DNA of 64,000 nucleotides from assembly GCA_047967505.1 (NCBI GenBank), contig CM106538.1. The stretch is one strand, 5' to 3'. Within the stretch, counting starts at the first letter, position 1; each line of letters begins with the position of its first letter. Shown here piece after piece: positions 22,067-34,487 of the stretch. Source of the stretch: Dipteris shenzhenensis (lineage: Eukaryota > Polypodiophyta > Polypodiopsida > Gleicheniales). The position numbers and the translations under genes were made by a program. The notes beneath the pieces were generated by a model. That model had not been told where the DNA came from, made no database searches, and saw nothing but the letters and a program-made list of their open reading frames with translations.

Positions 22067-22879
22067 TCAGAATGCCCATGCATCTCCGTCGCTTGAACTT
22101 GCAACACACAGTCCCGCGACCTCCTCTGCTACATGTGCACTTTCTCCTTTGTTCTTCTGAGCAATATCATCTCGCTTTTTGAAGCAATATTCTTCTCTAT
22201 GTCCAAGCTTGCCACAATATCCACATTTCTGCCCATCCTTGTTCTTTGCTTTAGATAACTTGCTTACGAATGCTTGTTCCTGATCGATGGTCGGTACCTT
22301 GGGCCTTTCTTCATCCAATAGCATCGAAATCATTTCTGAGAAACTTGCATCATTGTTAACTCTTAGAATCTTAACAAGATCGTCATAAGCTGGTATAAGA
22401 CTGGAAAGAAGTACAGCCTTAGAATCATCATCTTCCATACGAACACCAAGATCAGTAAGCTGCCTAAGGATAGCGCGCATTCGATTTAGATGCTCTCCAA
22501 GCTTTTGATTTTCTGTCATCTTCAAACCAAAAAATTGTTGCTTCAGTAATACCTTTGAGTTTTGAAGCCTTGATCCAAACAAAGTCTCTATTGCAGTCCA
22601 GTTCTCGCATGCCGTCTTGGAGAGATCAAGATGGTGGCTATACCTTCCACCAAGTGCTCGCCCGAGAATTCCTAGAGCCTTCTCATTCCTTTCTTCCCAT
22701 CGATCCACCAATTCGGGGGAGTCATATGCCTTTTTCCCGGTCAGTTTCTTCTCAGTACTTGAGACTATCGACCAAAAGCCCTTCTCCATCAAATACAATC
22801 AAAGCGTGAGCTGCCAAATCGGGAAGTTGGTGCCGTTGTAAGTAACCAGCTTCACCGCATGTTCAGATTTATTCTCCAT
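22067..22879 (-). CDS. Copia-type Gag with CCHC zinc knuckle, one premature stop
   Basis: The frame from ATG at 22879 is 271 codons. Residues 12-24 (VTYNGTNFPIWQL) are the N-terminal Copia gag signature (F/Y-x-G-x-N-F-x-x-W). The body contains WTAIETLFGS, KMTENQKLGEHLNRMRAI and LLSSLIPAYDDL, typical of the UBN2/gag-polypeptide family. Near the C-terminus CGYCGKLGHREEYC is a perfect C-x2-C-x4-H-x4-C RNA-binding knuckle. Codon 27 is TGA (22799-22801), probably a former CGA, and the next 244 codons are open. The start lies only 8 bp past the primer-binding site. Gag would assemble the particle packaging the element RNA; no pol follows it. Confidence 0.9.
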
Positions 22880-22887
22880 GTTCTCTG

Positions 22888-22900
22888 GCTCTGATACCAC
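22888..22900 (-). other. Primer-binding site of the gag-only element
   Basis: GGCTCTGATACCA on the plus strand is TGGTATCAGAGCC on the element strand, complementary to initiator tRNA-Met, one base after the 5' LTR. Confidence 0.92.
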
Positions 22901-23371
22901 TGATGGATCTCAGCGTATAAAACTATTGCATGCAGTAAGAAAAGGGAGATCGCTACCTATTCCAAGAGCTGAGCATCTAGTGCATGAAATTATAGTGAAA
23001 GATATGAAAACAGTATCGTTTATTCATAGGTGACAGCTTTATTCATCTCCTCAGCTCAACCGAGCTTGTTGGAGTTACAACCCACACACACTTAGCTACA
23101 ACGACTGACTGATAGAGGCACCGAGCCATGAATTATATGGGAGACTGTCGCCACGCTCATCACGATCGGCTTCCAAGGCATAATCATGCGCACCAACTCC
23201 AGAGAGAACTGCGCCACCAGCAACCCGTGATCACAGGAGAGACTACGGCCTCTAATCTCTCTCTCAAGGTACTCCATGCAGCCAGCCATGCGAGTGACAA
23301 GTGGCTGATCCAATCCCTCCTTTCAACCATGCTCTGATATTGACCAACCTAGAGTTTGCTTATCACCAACA
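22901..23371 (-). repeat. 5' LTR of the gag-only element
   Basis: 471 bp copy of the LTR at 21350-21821, bounded by TG...CA on the minus strand and followed by the CTAGC duplication. Confidence 0.92.
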
Positions 23372-23376
23372 CTAGC

Positions 23377-24619
23377 TCCTTATGGCATACCTTCGAGTTG
23401 AAAACTAGAATAGCCTTCTAATTCTAGAGCCTAATCCAAAACAAAACGTCCTCCAAGGATTACAATAAGTACATGTTATTGGAAAATTTGTAAGTGGCCA
23501 TATAGAGTGTTTTGTGGGTTTTAATGTCATCAGTGCGGGAGGCCATATCAAGTTTATTTGTAAACCCACCTCTGCTATGGAGTCGAGATGGAGGTGGGGG
23601 TTTGCAGGGCTTCCGTTGTGGCTTTTTCCTTGCCAACCATGTCAAGATTACGTTAGGTCTGGTTGTGTTCTCGGAAAGGGGGGGGGGGGAGGCACGTAGG
23701 GTTGTGTGTGTTGAGTGGTTAGGAGTTTTAAAAGTATTAAGGTGCAATGTAAATGGAAAAAAAAGAAAGATGTAGGAGAATGATATGTCGAGGAAAACTC
23801 TCGAGCAAGGAGGGGATGGCCTTTGTAGCGGGAGAGGGACAGGGAGGAAGAAAATTGTGAGATGTACAGGCTTCCTGTGAAGCAATGGATAGAGAAAAAA
23901 GCTGTGGTTTTTGCTATGTTCCCTGGAGTCTCTCTCTCCCTCCTTCACCCTTTCTTCCTACGGACGAGGATCTTAAAATTTTCTATCTCGTTACAATACT
24001 CAAAGCTTAGAAATTTGGGCTTGCTGTTGACTTAGTACCCCATCCAAAGAGCAATCCCAGAACTTGAGTTCTCTTGTTTCACTGGATGAGAGTGCATTCA
24101 TGGTTCATGACATTGAGATCCATTGTCCAAAACCATGTCTGTGATTTTCTACAACCTCCATAGAGAGGTGGTGATCATATTTCGGGCACAGAGGCACAAG
24201 CATCCGTTGGTAAGAGTTTGGATCCAAAATTTTGGATTAAATTCCATCTAGAGTCCTGGGGTTCCATGTTTGTGTTAACCGCAATGTTGAGTTCTGAAGC
24301 AACAGCTTGTAGTATTAGGCTGACTCGTAGATTATGCAATTGAGTACCTGACTGTATAGGCATATATGTGATTCAAGAGAATCCTGAAGGTTCACAAATG
24401 ACAAAGTCATGTCATAGGGTTTGCATTCATTCGAGGGCTTGATCAATAGCCAATTGAATGGTACCTCTTGCTCCTATGCTCCCCTGAAGCTTATTCTCCT
24501 AGTGCATCACATGAATGCTGGGTCGATGCATAAGCATTCAGAGCAGCATACCTGTTGCTTCTGTGCAACTATTTCTTCCACGTATCCTTCAGATTCTTTC
24601 AAAGGGTAGATACTGATTA
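23377..24619. other. No gene recognised
   Basis: It contains a run of nine or so G near 23680 and several overlapping open frames on both strands without motifs. The first 60 bp (GAGTTGAAAACTAGAATA) loosely repeat the sequence just left of the gag-only element (GAGTTGAAAAGTAGAATA), a diverged local duplication. Confidence 0.45.
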
Positions 24620-24624
24620 GCACT

Positions 24625-24730
24625 GATATTGTAACCCAGATTAGGCCAACCAGGGGTCTGGCAGCAGACCCAACTCTACAGACTGGCCTGGACAACTAGA
24701 TGGCAGACCCAATTGGGTCAGTATGTTGAC
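24625..24730 (-). repeat. Possible 3' LTR remnant of the decayed Copia
   Basis: The stretch AGATTAGGCCAACCAGGGGT...AACTAGATGGCA has a diverged partner at 28093-28200 (AGATTAGGTCAACTTGGGGT...GACTAGATGGCA) at the other end of the Copia coding remnants. The alignment, by eye, is about two thirds identical. No ends or target duplication are visible. Confidence 0.3.
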
Positions 24731-25360
24731 CCTAACCAGTCCCCTGTCAGGCATCCTATAAATAGCCGCCTTGGCTGCTGCTTTCTTGCCTTGAGATACC
24801 TAAGTACCCTCAAGCATGCCTTGCAGTGAGGTCCCTTGGCTGGGAAGAGAATTGGCACAATAATTGAAATGAGAAACCAATAGTGGTTTAGGTCTTGGTC
24901 AAGTAGAGAAGACTTCAACCAATTGCTGATGCTTCTTCCTATCCATCCCTTAATCTGATCCCAACTTCCATCAGAAGTATTGCCTCTGTTCAAATTTTAA
25001 TTTGAAATCATTCACAATCTCTACAAGGCTTTTGTTGAGAGAGGAAAATCGTGTCCTGTTCGTTCTATATCTCAAATGCTAAGAAATTAATGGAGAAGTC
25101 CTAGAATCAATCATATCAAACTCCTCAAGAAGAAATTTTGCCGCCTTCTCGATGAGATCAGTGCTCATGATCAAATCTTCTACATAGAGAATCACCATCA
25201 TCCTCCCGCCCCTCTAAATGGATGTACAGGTTGGCATTTGAAGAACTATGAGAAAGTTCAATCTCAGAGAAGTAATTTGGGGATGCCTTCATACCATGCT
25301 TTTTTGGCTCGTTTCAATTCATAGAAAGCCAGCCTTAGCCTGCATACCATCTTTTCTTGG

Positions 25361-25693
25361 TCTAGAAGCCCTATGATTGCTCCACATAAACCTCCTTCTC
25401 TAATATTAGAAAAGGAGACCTTACTCCATCTAATAGATAAAACACTGATGAGTGTCTGAATGGTCACCACACATGTTGTATGGGGAGAAATCATGTCATA
25501 GTCAAGACACTCTCTACTTGCACATGGTCTAGAAGCCCTATGATTGCTCCACATAAACCACCTTCTCTAATATTAGAAAAGGAGACCTTACTCCATCTAA
25601 TAGATAGAACACTGATGAGTGTTTGAATGGTCACCACACATGTATGGGGAGAAATCGTGTCATAGTCAAGACACTCTCTCTACTTGCACATGG
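25361..25693. repeat. 167-bp tandem duplication inside the Copia RT
   Basis: Copy 1 is 25361-25527 and copy 2 is 25528-25693, both beginning TCTAGAAGCCCTATGATTG. They are almost identical apart from a 4-base indel and a few substitutions, so the duplication is much younger than the Copia remnant. Confidence 0.93.
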
Positions 25694-26586
25694 CCCTTTG
25701 GTCACCAACCTCGCTTTGTACTTGTGCAAGGTTCCGTCTAATTGTACTTAGCCTTGTAGATCCATTTGATCCTGATCAACTTCCTTTGGCTGGTTTGGGC
25801 ACCAAATCCCATGTGATTTTTCTCAATGACTTCAATGTTAGCCTTCTTGGAACATCCTTGGCTTCTAAAGAATATTGTCGTCTCCTTGATTTCTCGAATC
25901 TGAGACATTGATGCGTTGTTTATGGTGGCAGACTTATTAAACTACTAAAATCTTCTCTCACCTCTAAACTACTCTCAGGGATCTTTGTCACCCTTGATTG
26001 CTCCATGGCGTTTAGGTACCGGCGTGGTACCCTTCTCTCAGGATTTTCTTCAGTTTCAGAGTCATGAGTTTGAGTCCTCATTCTCGGAAATTGATGTGTC
26101 CTCCTGCGCTTTTACTCTTGGGTATCGTAGGGGTAGTGCTGGAATTGAGACTGTTTTCGTGTCTATAGGGCACAATCTCCTAAAAGATCACATCCCTAAT
26201 GACGAAACCTTCTTTTTCAGTTGATGAGCTTCAACTCTTCGTTGTACGGGACAAAGATGCAATTTCTACTTTAGGATCGGACTTTTATCTAGTATCTTTA
26301 TGATCATGCACATACCATCAGAACTGAGAACTCTTAAATGCTTTACGATAGCTTCTTCAGGGGTTTCCGACAACGGTCATTGTTCTATTTAGGACGTGAA
26401 TGGCTAGCCCCTCCACCCTAAAAAACCCTTAAAGACGTTGGGTGATTCTTTTCTTATAACATGCCTAAGTTTATATCAACAATCGCTCGATTCTTTCACT
26501 CTACTTTCCCACTTTGCTTGGAGGTATGCCGTTGTCAATTGTCCATGCCATTGTGGATACCATTCTTTTTAGAATATGCATCAAAT

Positions 26587-26636
26587 TACATTATATGAAG
26601 GTTCCCTTGGTACATTATATGAAGGTTCCCTTGGTC
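26587..26636. repeat. 24-bp tandem duplication
   Basis: TACATTATATGAAGGTTCCC plus TTGG occurs twice in direct succession inside the Copia integrase remnant. Confidence 0.9.
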
Positions 26637-27560
26637 TATTCGAAAATTTTCTCGTCTCATTTTCAGCTTTTGCCTTCCATTCTTTGAACTTAATAAAAGC
26701 TTGAGATCTGTTTGGCAAACAATAATCCCAAACCATTAGCTTAATTCACCAATGCATGTAGAATGGAATTTCGACCTGGATAACGATCTTCTAGGCATGG
26801 GCCCACAAATATCTAAGTGTGAACCAGATCCATGCTCTGTGGTCCTCATGTTGCTTGCCTTCCATGCAAGCTCTATAGATACTGGTAGGATGGAAGTCCA
26901 TCTCCTCCAGAGTAGTATCACCCATTTAGGCTTACCCCAGACAAGAGATCATTTGTGATGACTTTGGTGGTTTTCTTGTTTGGTTTTGCTATCATCTTTC
27001 TTTTGTTGGTCCACCTTTTTCCTTAGACGATGCTTTGCAAGGTGACCCAGCAAAACATTTATTTTTCTTGTATATGCTTGTCAACTTTTTTTTTTTCAAT
27101 TCTCTCCTTTCTTGGACTCTTCCTCATCTTTCCCTTTTGCAAGGAATGCCTTGTCAATCCCTCATTATGCCTTCTTCCTATTGAAGCAATGGCACAAGCT
27201 TCTAAAAGGTGGTAGGATTCGTGCATTGTCGTATAGCCATAGTTGTTATGAACCTCTATAGCTCTAGGGAAACATGTCAAGTGCAAGACTAACCATGCGT
27301 GGCGAGTCCATCTGTTGACATATCACTAAAATTTGATGTAGTCTTGCACTAAATCCCCTTCCTCATTGAAAATTTTTTCTTCAGGTCAAGGATGCTTGTA
27401 TCATTGTTTAGCTTGTGCATATCTTTGAGGGTAGTCCATACCTCATGAGCTATAACTGCCAAGTTGAACATGTGGCAAAATGGCATCTGCAATTGTATCA
27501 ATGATGATGGTGGGATCCTTTGAAGCTCCAAGCACCCAATCTTGAACTATTGTTATCATC

Positions 27561-30500
27561 GAATACAAGCACTAGTATGTCTTTGTACTTGATGCTAACG
27601 TTTTGCATGAAATATGGCCCATGGCTATGCGGGTGGTCTTGAGGAATTCCATTGATTTGAACAAGATCTTGAGCTAATCCCCAATGTTACATGATTGTTT
27701 CTTTACCAAATCGAGGCAAATGAGATCTAAGAATTTTTATTATTAAGGATTATGTCTTCTACCAAATGTCAAGCTTAATATACATGTACATGTCCTTACT
27801 TTGAATCAATATCTCTCAACATAAGTACTCAAATGATAAAACCACAAATTGAAAATTGCAAAGAGGTAGAGGCACAAAAGAACTTAAAACATATTTTTCA
27901 TTTAGGTGTGAAAACAACTTGAGGTGAATAACTAACTTTTGCCGCATGGGCCAAGGATTGATCTAAATCTGGGAACTACTAGAGGCATATAAGTGCTCCT
28001 CACTCCTGTCGCACACTTATTCGAAGTACATGAATGAGCCCTCCTTGTATAGGCCAAGAGGGGCCTTGAAATGGTTGATTAGGAAGCAGGAGCATTTGAC
28101 CTAGATTAGGTCAACTTGGGGTTTATTAGATTCAACCCATAGCTTGGTTTGGTTGACTAGATGGCATACTTGGTTGGTTCCATTTGTTGACGCCTCATCA
28201 TCCCACCAAGTAGCCTATGAACTGTGTGAGTCATCATTGGTATTATAAGAGGTCATCATTGGGGATCAACTGTGTGAGTCTACAATTATATTTGCCACTC
28301 TTTTCAATAATGCGAAGATATCAATAGGTTGGTATTGCCATTTTTTTTCTAGCTCTAGCCATTCAGCCATTCTATAATTCGATGTGTAATGCCTTGTAGA
28401 GGTCAGCGATGGCCTATATCGAATTCAAGACCTTTGCGAGAGATTTGTGAGATTTCTTTTGCCCAAGCAATCAACTAGCAAAAAATAGCCCTTTGGATCT
28501 TCTTCTTTTGTGACCTTATTGATAGCACTCTAGGCTCCCACTACCAAAATGATAGAATGCTCAAAAGTAGGCAAGATGCGTCAAGCATCCTAGAGTTTGA
28601 TAGTGGCACAAAGTACTACCATATTGCCATATGATACGTGCACCTTTATAGCTCCCCATTGCCCAATACTGTATCTTGCTTGAGACAGCCTCCTCTGTGA
28701 TGAATAGCATCTAATGTGTGACTACCATGTGTTTGGTTTGGACCTCATTTAATTGTGCCTCCAACTCATCTCCAATTCTATTGTATCTTAAGCATGTCGC
28801 TTGGCTAGCTCTTCCAAGATTTTGCTAGCTCATCATTGTGAGTTCCTCTACCTCTTGTTGCAGGCATTCCTTCAACCTCTAATTTTGAGTCATCTTTTTG
28901 CTCTTTTTCTATGTGTCATTCTATTTAGAGAGCTTCAGGTTTTGCTTCTCTATCTTTGTGGAAATGTCCCCTTGGTTGAAACCTCTTCCTAAGTCTTTAG
29001 GTCTTGCTCAACTTGCTAGGCTTCTTTTAACCTAGCTTTTGAGTTGGTTGCAGTGAGGCCAAGCAAATGGCTACATTAGTGGCTAGTTTCTTCCACCATT
29101 CTCCCTTTGATCTAATAGTGATATACTCCTAGTTTTGCTAATGCTCTATCCTTCTTGTGTACTTTAATGTCCAAGTCTATTGTGTATTAGTTTTCTACCA
29201 TATGAGCATTGTGCATAGTCATGTGCATGGCTCAAATAGTCTCCTTCTTTGAAAAGTTTTGCCAAGCTCTCTTCTTGAGGCTCCATATCATAGGACATGG
29301 AAAGATTTATTGAGCTAGTTGCTTCAATGACCTTTGCAATTCTGGCCAATTGTTTTGATGAGGCCTTGAGTGTTCCTGCATTTTTTAAATGAAAAATTTT
29401 AAGTAAATATCATAGGTGATTATGAGATTGGGATCCATGGGCTCCACCCATGGTCTCCAAGGGCTCCATGTAGATGTTGAATTCAAGATGTTCATCTTAC
29501 TTTTAGAGAATGAAGGATCATATGTTAGATTTTCACAATGAGGTTGCCGATTGTATGAGCAGCAATGTTGGGGGGGGGGAGTTGTTGCCAATGAGATTGT
29601 TGATGCATTCAAAGCTATTCCTATAGCTGGCATTGAATTATCATCTTTTATTGTACTTGCAAAATACTGGCGCCATTGTGGAGGGTACAACTGTTGGTTT
29701 CCCAAAGTTCCTTGCTTGGGCTCCTTTTAGACCTTGCTATTGCCACCTTACATGCCTTGCTATACCTTGTTTAAATTTTTCTAGACGACGGAACTTTAAG
29801 TGGAACCCTCAAATTGACTTCTTCATCTCATTGACCTTCTTGGATCAAAGTTGGAGCCTTTAAGCTCTTAACCTACTTGGTTTGTGTTGTGTATAGGAGT
29901 TGAGTCAACAACCCTTCATTTTGAATATTGTCATGGGAGCTTTTGAGGAACATTGCGACCTCCTCATAGATCACTATAGACGAACTGACTAATGTTTTAA
30001 TAATGTTAACAATCTTGGACAAGTTGCACTCTGATATCTTGTTGTGATGGCCTCAGTTATCGCCAATAGGAAGTAGTGGGCCATAAAGTGGGTCTTGTTA
30101 TCTTCAATATTCTCCATAATCACCCCATCTCAATCACACTGATTCCTCTATCTGGTATGTAAGTCTCTTTGCTAATAACATTCAATTTTACTCAAAAAAT
30201 CTACTTTGGGGGAAAAAATTACGACTACAAACAAACAAGGAATGTTGAAACAACCATGTAATAGGGTCCACAGGTAGCTAACCCTCCTTGATTCCTTGCT
30301 AAGTGAATGTTGGGGAGTGCATGGGTGTTTATATGAGCAATCCACTCCATCCTGCACTCTAATTACTTTGTCAATAGCTCAAATTTGTTCTCTCCTTGAC
30401 TCTTGCTGAGGGAATGTTGGAAAGTGCATGGATGTTTAGATGAGCAATCCACGATAGATTTTTCCATCTTGCACTCTCATTACTTTGTCAATAGCTCTAA

Positions 30501-31739
30501 TTGATTCTCTCTCTAAAAAGGGAACAAACATTGAAGGGAAAATTCACAAATACATGCGGAGAGTTATGAACCTCAATTGGATTGTCTCTCATGTGTGTCT
30601 ACTCCTTCCTTACTTTGCTTCTTACTTGCCAACATATCTTGCTTTTTCTAGAAGGGGACGACCTCCAACAAGGTAGAGGATATAGATTTCGGAATGTAAT
30701 GTCCATTTCAAAATCACATGCTATCTAGAGAGGCATATGATGCGGTAGGCTTGTGCATGCTTTGTCTATCAAGATAAAGCAGCTGATGAAGGGAAATTAG
30801 AAGTACTAAGAATACCAAAGGACCCTCAATTCTCATATGCTAAAACACGTTTGAAGGTTGTTCTATTGTAGTTCTCTAAGTCTTTCAACAAAGAGGAGCT
30901 CTAGTTGTTGCATGTAGATGTTCAACAATGTGGATCTTTATCTACATAGTGTAAGGCCTCTTTTCACTCAATTGTGTGTCTTATGCAGGAGGGTGGAAGA
31001 AGGTATGCAAGAAGTTTTCTTGATGGATGGAGTGGTGCATTAAACTCCTTAGATCAATAGTTGTCCCTTAAAAGTTGATAACATGGCCAAGGAGAACCCA
31101 GAGCATTCATGGCTTGGGATTCAAGGCAATTAAATGTGCCCAATAGTACTTGAACACCTCACCAAGCTTTCTCAAGTCGAGGGAAACTACATTATCTAGA
31201 GCTAGATCATCCATGAACATCTTCAAATCATATGATAAATCAATTATGTAGATAATAATTCATGAGTTCTAGTATGCAATTATCTAATGATGAATGCCAT
31301 ATGGCTTGAAATTCAAACCAAAAACATTGAGCATCAAAACAAAGGGGTTTTCTCCTGGGCCATTGCTAGCTAATTATAACCACTAAGAAGATGATACCAA
31401 GGGAGGGTAAAAGCATGATTACCTATCCCAAAATCAGTATCATGGATATGTACTGCTATTTAGTAGTATAGAACATTTTATTTCAAACCTTCAAAAAAGA
31501 TTCCAATGTTTAAATTCCTTTTCTAACCCTCAAATATTGTAGCGTCATTAAAATATATTGACTGTTGTTAAAAAACTTTGGTAGCTTATTATAGAAAATT
31601 TTTACTATTGTTGTGCTAAATAGCACAAATAGGATGCCATCTAACCATGCTTTTACCCAGGCAAATTGCATAGACATTAATTAAACCAAACGGTTTTAAA
31701 GGAATGAGTCGACATAAGTACTAGCCATCTAATTGCATA

Positions 31740-31742
<3 letters not shown>
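27561..31742. other. Unassigned AT-rich DNA
   Basis: No protein family was recognised on either strand. 28093-28200 may be the partner LTR of the decayed Copia. Minus-strand frames at 28540-29349 are rich in Lys, Glu and Leu (for example ARIAKVIEATSSINLS), hinting at an old coiled-coil frame, but stops are frequent. A 108-bp tandem duplication is listed separately. Confidence 0.45.
30284..30503. repeat. 108-bp tandem duplication, diverged
   Basis: Two adjacent copies share GAATGTTGG, AGTGCATGG, ATGAGCAATCCAC and TTACTTTGTCAATAGCTC at a spacing of 107-108 bp, with several substitutions and one small indel. Confidence 0.85.
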
Positions 31743-31820
<78 letters not shown>

Positions 31821-31917
31821 TAAACTCTTCGGAAGACCGATGGGTCTACGAGACTGTGAAAATCCTAGTACAAACAAGCTATGAGGGTGGAGCTACTAAA
31901 CAAGCATCCACACCAAT

Positions 31918-31920
<3 letters not shown>
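31743..31920 (-). mobile_element. LINE B 3' end (truncated) with (GA)n tail
   Basis: On the plus strand about 74 bp of GA repeats lead into ATTATTAAACTCTTCGG and AGACCGATGGGTCTACGAGA, then GGGTGGAGCTACTAAACAAG. This is almost identical to the 3' end of the young LINE B copy at 13340-13435. Only about 105 bp of the element remain; it is a strongly 5'-truncated insertion whose tail has become a microsatellite. Confidence 0.8.
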
Positions 31921-32001
<81 letters not shown>

Positions 32002-32034
32002 CAGAGATAGAGACAGAGAGAGAGAGAGAGAGAG
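31921..32034 (+). repeat. (GA)n microsatellite
   Basis: Over 100 bp of GA repeats with a few GACAGAGATAGA variants, placed at the truncated side of the LINE B 3' end. Open frames of poly-Arg/Glu or poly-Ser/Leu across it are artefacts. Confidence 0.95.
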
Positions 32035-34487
32035 AATAGCACCCAAAGAAAGGTGGCCATTTCAAAAAAAATCATTCCTATGGGATTGCTTGACTAGCAA
32101 TGATGCAAGATGCAAAACTTTGAAATTTTTGCCAGATGAGAGATAAGGTAAGTATGTTTTTACAATTATCACAATTTCATTGTATCTTCAAATATTATCC
32201 TTGAATTTTTTCATAAAATTTGTACTCCATTGTGAAATTGAAATTGAGATATGTTTTGATTGTATGGGGATTGAGGTGAATGTTTACACTATTTGTCACA
32301 ATCTAGTTGAATTTCTTCGCATACTACCTTAGAAAAGTATTTAAGTTTCACATTTTTTTAAAAATGAAGTCACAATCCCAAATGTTCCATCACATTGTAC
32401 TCCATTGTGAAATTTGGGTTAAGATTCATAAAACTTTGAAAGAAGTATAACCATTCATTCCCTATATCTATGCTCACTAATTCACATGCTTATTTCATTT
32501 CCAAGTTTATAATACATACAAATACCACCTACGTCGCTGGAGCCAGTTGCAAGACACTTCTTCCTATTCTCTAAGTATGAAAATACTATCAAACTTGGAC
32601 TTCAATCACATCCTTAAATTCAATCAAGTGAGTGTCTATGTCATGTTTGGTGGAATCCCCTTCTATTTTCATATAAAATCTTGCCCTAGCAAAGTGCTAT
32701 TACCTCATGCACGATTTTAGAGAGACTATTTTGGAATGGATCGTCTTTTGGGTTGTAAATGTGAATATAAGTATGTCCAAATCCACAAGGCAAGTTTGAT
32801 AAATCATTGTTCCTTGGATATGTCTATTGGAAGAAGGAATTATATGTCAATCCTACTTTTGTTCAAGCTAGCTAGGTATGTATGTTTGTAAGCAGTAAGA
32901 ATCCATTGATTCACTTAGATGTTCCATACTAAAAGTACATCTAGGGATTGACTAATCTTTCTTATAAATACATGTGCATATATTGAAAGCATCAATAACT
33001 TGGAGGTGGATGCAGTTATTTTTAGAAGCCTTGAGAGAACTCTTTCCTAAGCTTAAATGATGCACATAGTGCCCTTAATACAAAGATTAAGGGCACAAAG
33101 GGCAAGAACTAGCCTCCCAAGTAAGAGTTTGAATCTAGAGCTATTTCCCAAATGTGAGCATCGAGTAAATTGAGCCACCATTAGCATGATCCACTTTAGA
33201 ATGTAGTATAGTGCTGATCTTCAAAGGTCTAAAATATCTAAGCTTCCTAATAATAAGTATTCTTCTTAGGGACATCTCACCCACAACCAACTTGAGTCAG
33301 ATAGAAACACAATCATTAACTCAAAATAGAAAATATACTAGGTAGTCCCAAGAACAAAACAAACCACCCCAAAAAAGAGACTACTGTAGTTAATGTACCA
33401 AAGAGCCCCTAGACTAAAATAGCTACACAAGGACACAAATAGAAGCTTATCCATAGAGACTTGAAGAGAGAGACAAAGAAGAATCAACTAACCCTACAAG
33501 CATCACAACCACACTAGGAGGAATGGCTCATGCCAAATCAAAGGACCCACAAACATGTAAAGCAAGGGGGGAAACCCATGCATAAATAAATGAAAAACCA
33601 AGCCATAGATAACATCTTCACATGCCATGAATAAAAAATTGATCCCTACACAACCAAAAATAACATATCATGCATACAAACCCCGATTTTAAAGCTAATG
33701 AGAAGAGTAGCCCCTTAAAACGAAGAACTACATAGGAAGCTTAAAAAACTTGCACTACCTAGATGAGAATGGACACAATGACTATCATGCCATATGGACA
33801 ATCATAGCAAAAAACTAAAGATCTCTCTCTCTATTGTGAGCTACGATATAGTACTACTTCTATGCTAGATGAAGAGGCACATCATACTTAGCCTCGTGTT
33901 GCACTAATGCATCTCACCTCCTCTAGATTTTGGAAAGCATGCCCTCTTAAACACCAACATATCATCATTAAAAAAACAATGGGGCCACAAGAACAATCAG
34001 CAACAAAAGCCGTCAAACCTAAAAATACCTAATAGATACATGATAGAGTGTCTAAAAATACTTGATAGAGTACACAATAGAACATATGGTTGCTATCTAT
34101 GGACACGCTTATGCATATCAAATTTTTTATGATTGGATAAAGGATCAGACCTCTCCAAGGGGGTATTTAACAACTCGCCCCCCTAGGTTTCTAGGGGACA
34201 ATGCACTTAAGCATGATTCAAATGGTGTGAAAATTGCTATTTTGAGATCTATATCAAGAGTACTATGTTCTGTGTATCTTATAAGGCTTTGTCTTATGGC
34301 AATGTAAGCACAAGATGGATAGATAGCCTATATGTTTTCATAATATATGCATGATTCAAGTATTAACTACATATATCAATTTTTTGCAAGCCTTTGATGG
34401 GCCTTTTTGTGAGGCTAATAAATCTCTTGTAAAGGATGAAACTATCTTGTAAATCACATATAGGAGCACTAGGTATGGGAAGTGGTA
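32035..34487. other. AT-rich DNA without a recognised gene; right end carries a Gypsy polypurine tract
   Basis: No protein family was recognised. The last 15 bp (GTATGGGAAGTGGTA, 34473-34487) match the polypurine tract before the other LTR (GTATGGGGAGTGATA, 48378-48392). The right end may therefore be the 3' internal end of a further Gypsy copy. Confidence 0.5.

Larger units (their letters stand above)
21350..23371 (-). mobile_element. Gag-only Copia-type LTR element (TR-GAG class), 2022 bp
   Basis: Complete element on the minus strand. The 5' LTR is 23371-22901 and the 3' LTR is 21821-21350, both TGTTGGTGATAAG...GATCCATCA on that strand. The initiator-Met primer site and a polypurine tract are next to the correct LTRs. 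A perfect 5-bp target duplication CTAGC flanks it (21345-21349 and 23372-23376). The LTRs differ by about 13 substitutions and two small indels (about 97% identity), so the insertion is fairly recent. Between the LTRs lies only a gag frame; no protease, integrase or RT is present. This matches the described TR-GAG class of plants, which depends on an autonomous Copia element for reverse transcription. Confidence 0.93.
24700..27560 (-). pseudogene. Decayed Copia element (gag, integrase, RT, RNase H pieces)
   Basis: Minus-strand pieces in the correct order from right to left. Gag: AHEVWTTLKDMHKLNN (27349-27531). Integrase: HLDICGPMPRRS, with SQAFIKFKEWKAKAEN (26640-26870). RT: KWIYKAKYN and YKARLVTKGHVQVEG (25690-25780), CRLRLAFYELKRAKKAWY (25270-25360), ILYVEDLI where the family has YVDDL (about 25170-25200). 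RNase H entry: ACLRVLRYLKARKQ (24770-24830). The catalytic Y-V-D-D is Y-V-E-D and stops are numerous. Tandem duplications interrupt the RT. Not functional. Confidence 0.8.

Noticed and set aside
23460-23948. 162-codon minus-strand frame with hydrophobic segments
   Set aside because: Overlaps similarly long plus-strand frames and shows no domain; composition driven by T/C runs.
31856-32146. Poly-Arg/Glu and poly-Ser/Leu frames over GA repeats
   Set aside because: Direct products of the dinucleotide repeat; both strands give equally long frames.
34062-34307. Plus-strand 81-codon frame as a gene
   Set aside because: No motif, AT-rich context, and next to an LTR; it may be Gypsy 3' internal sequence or chance.
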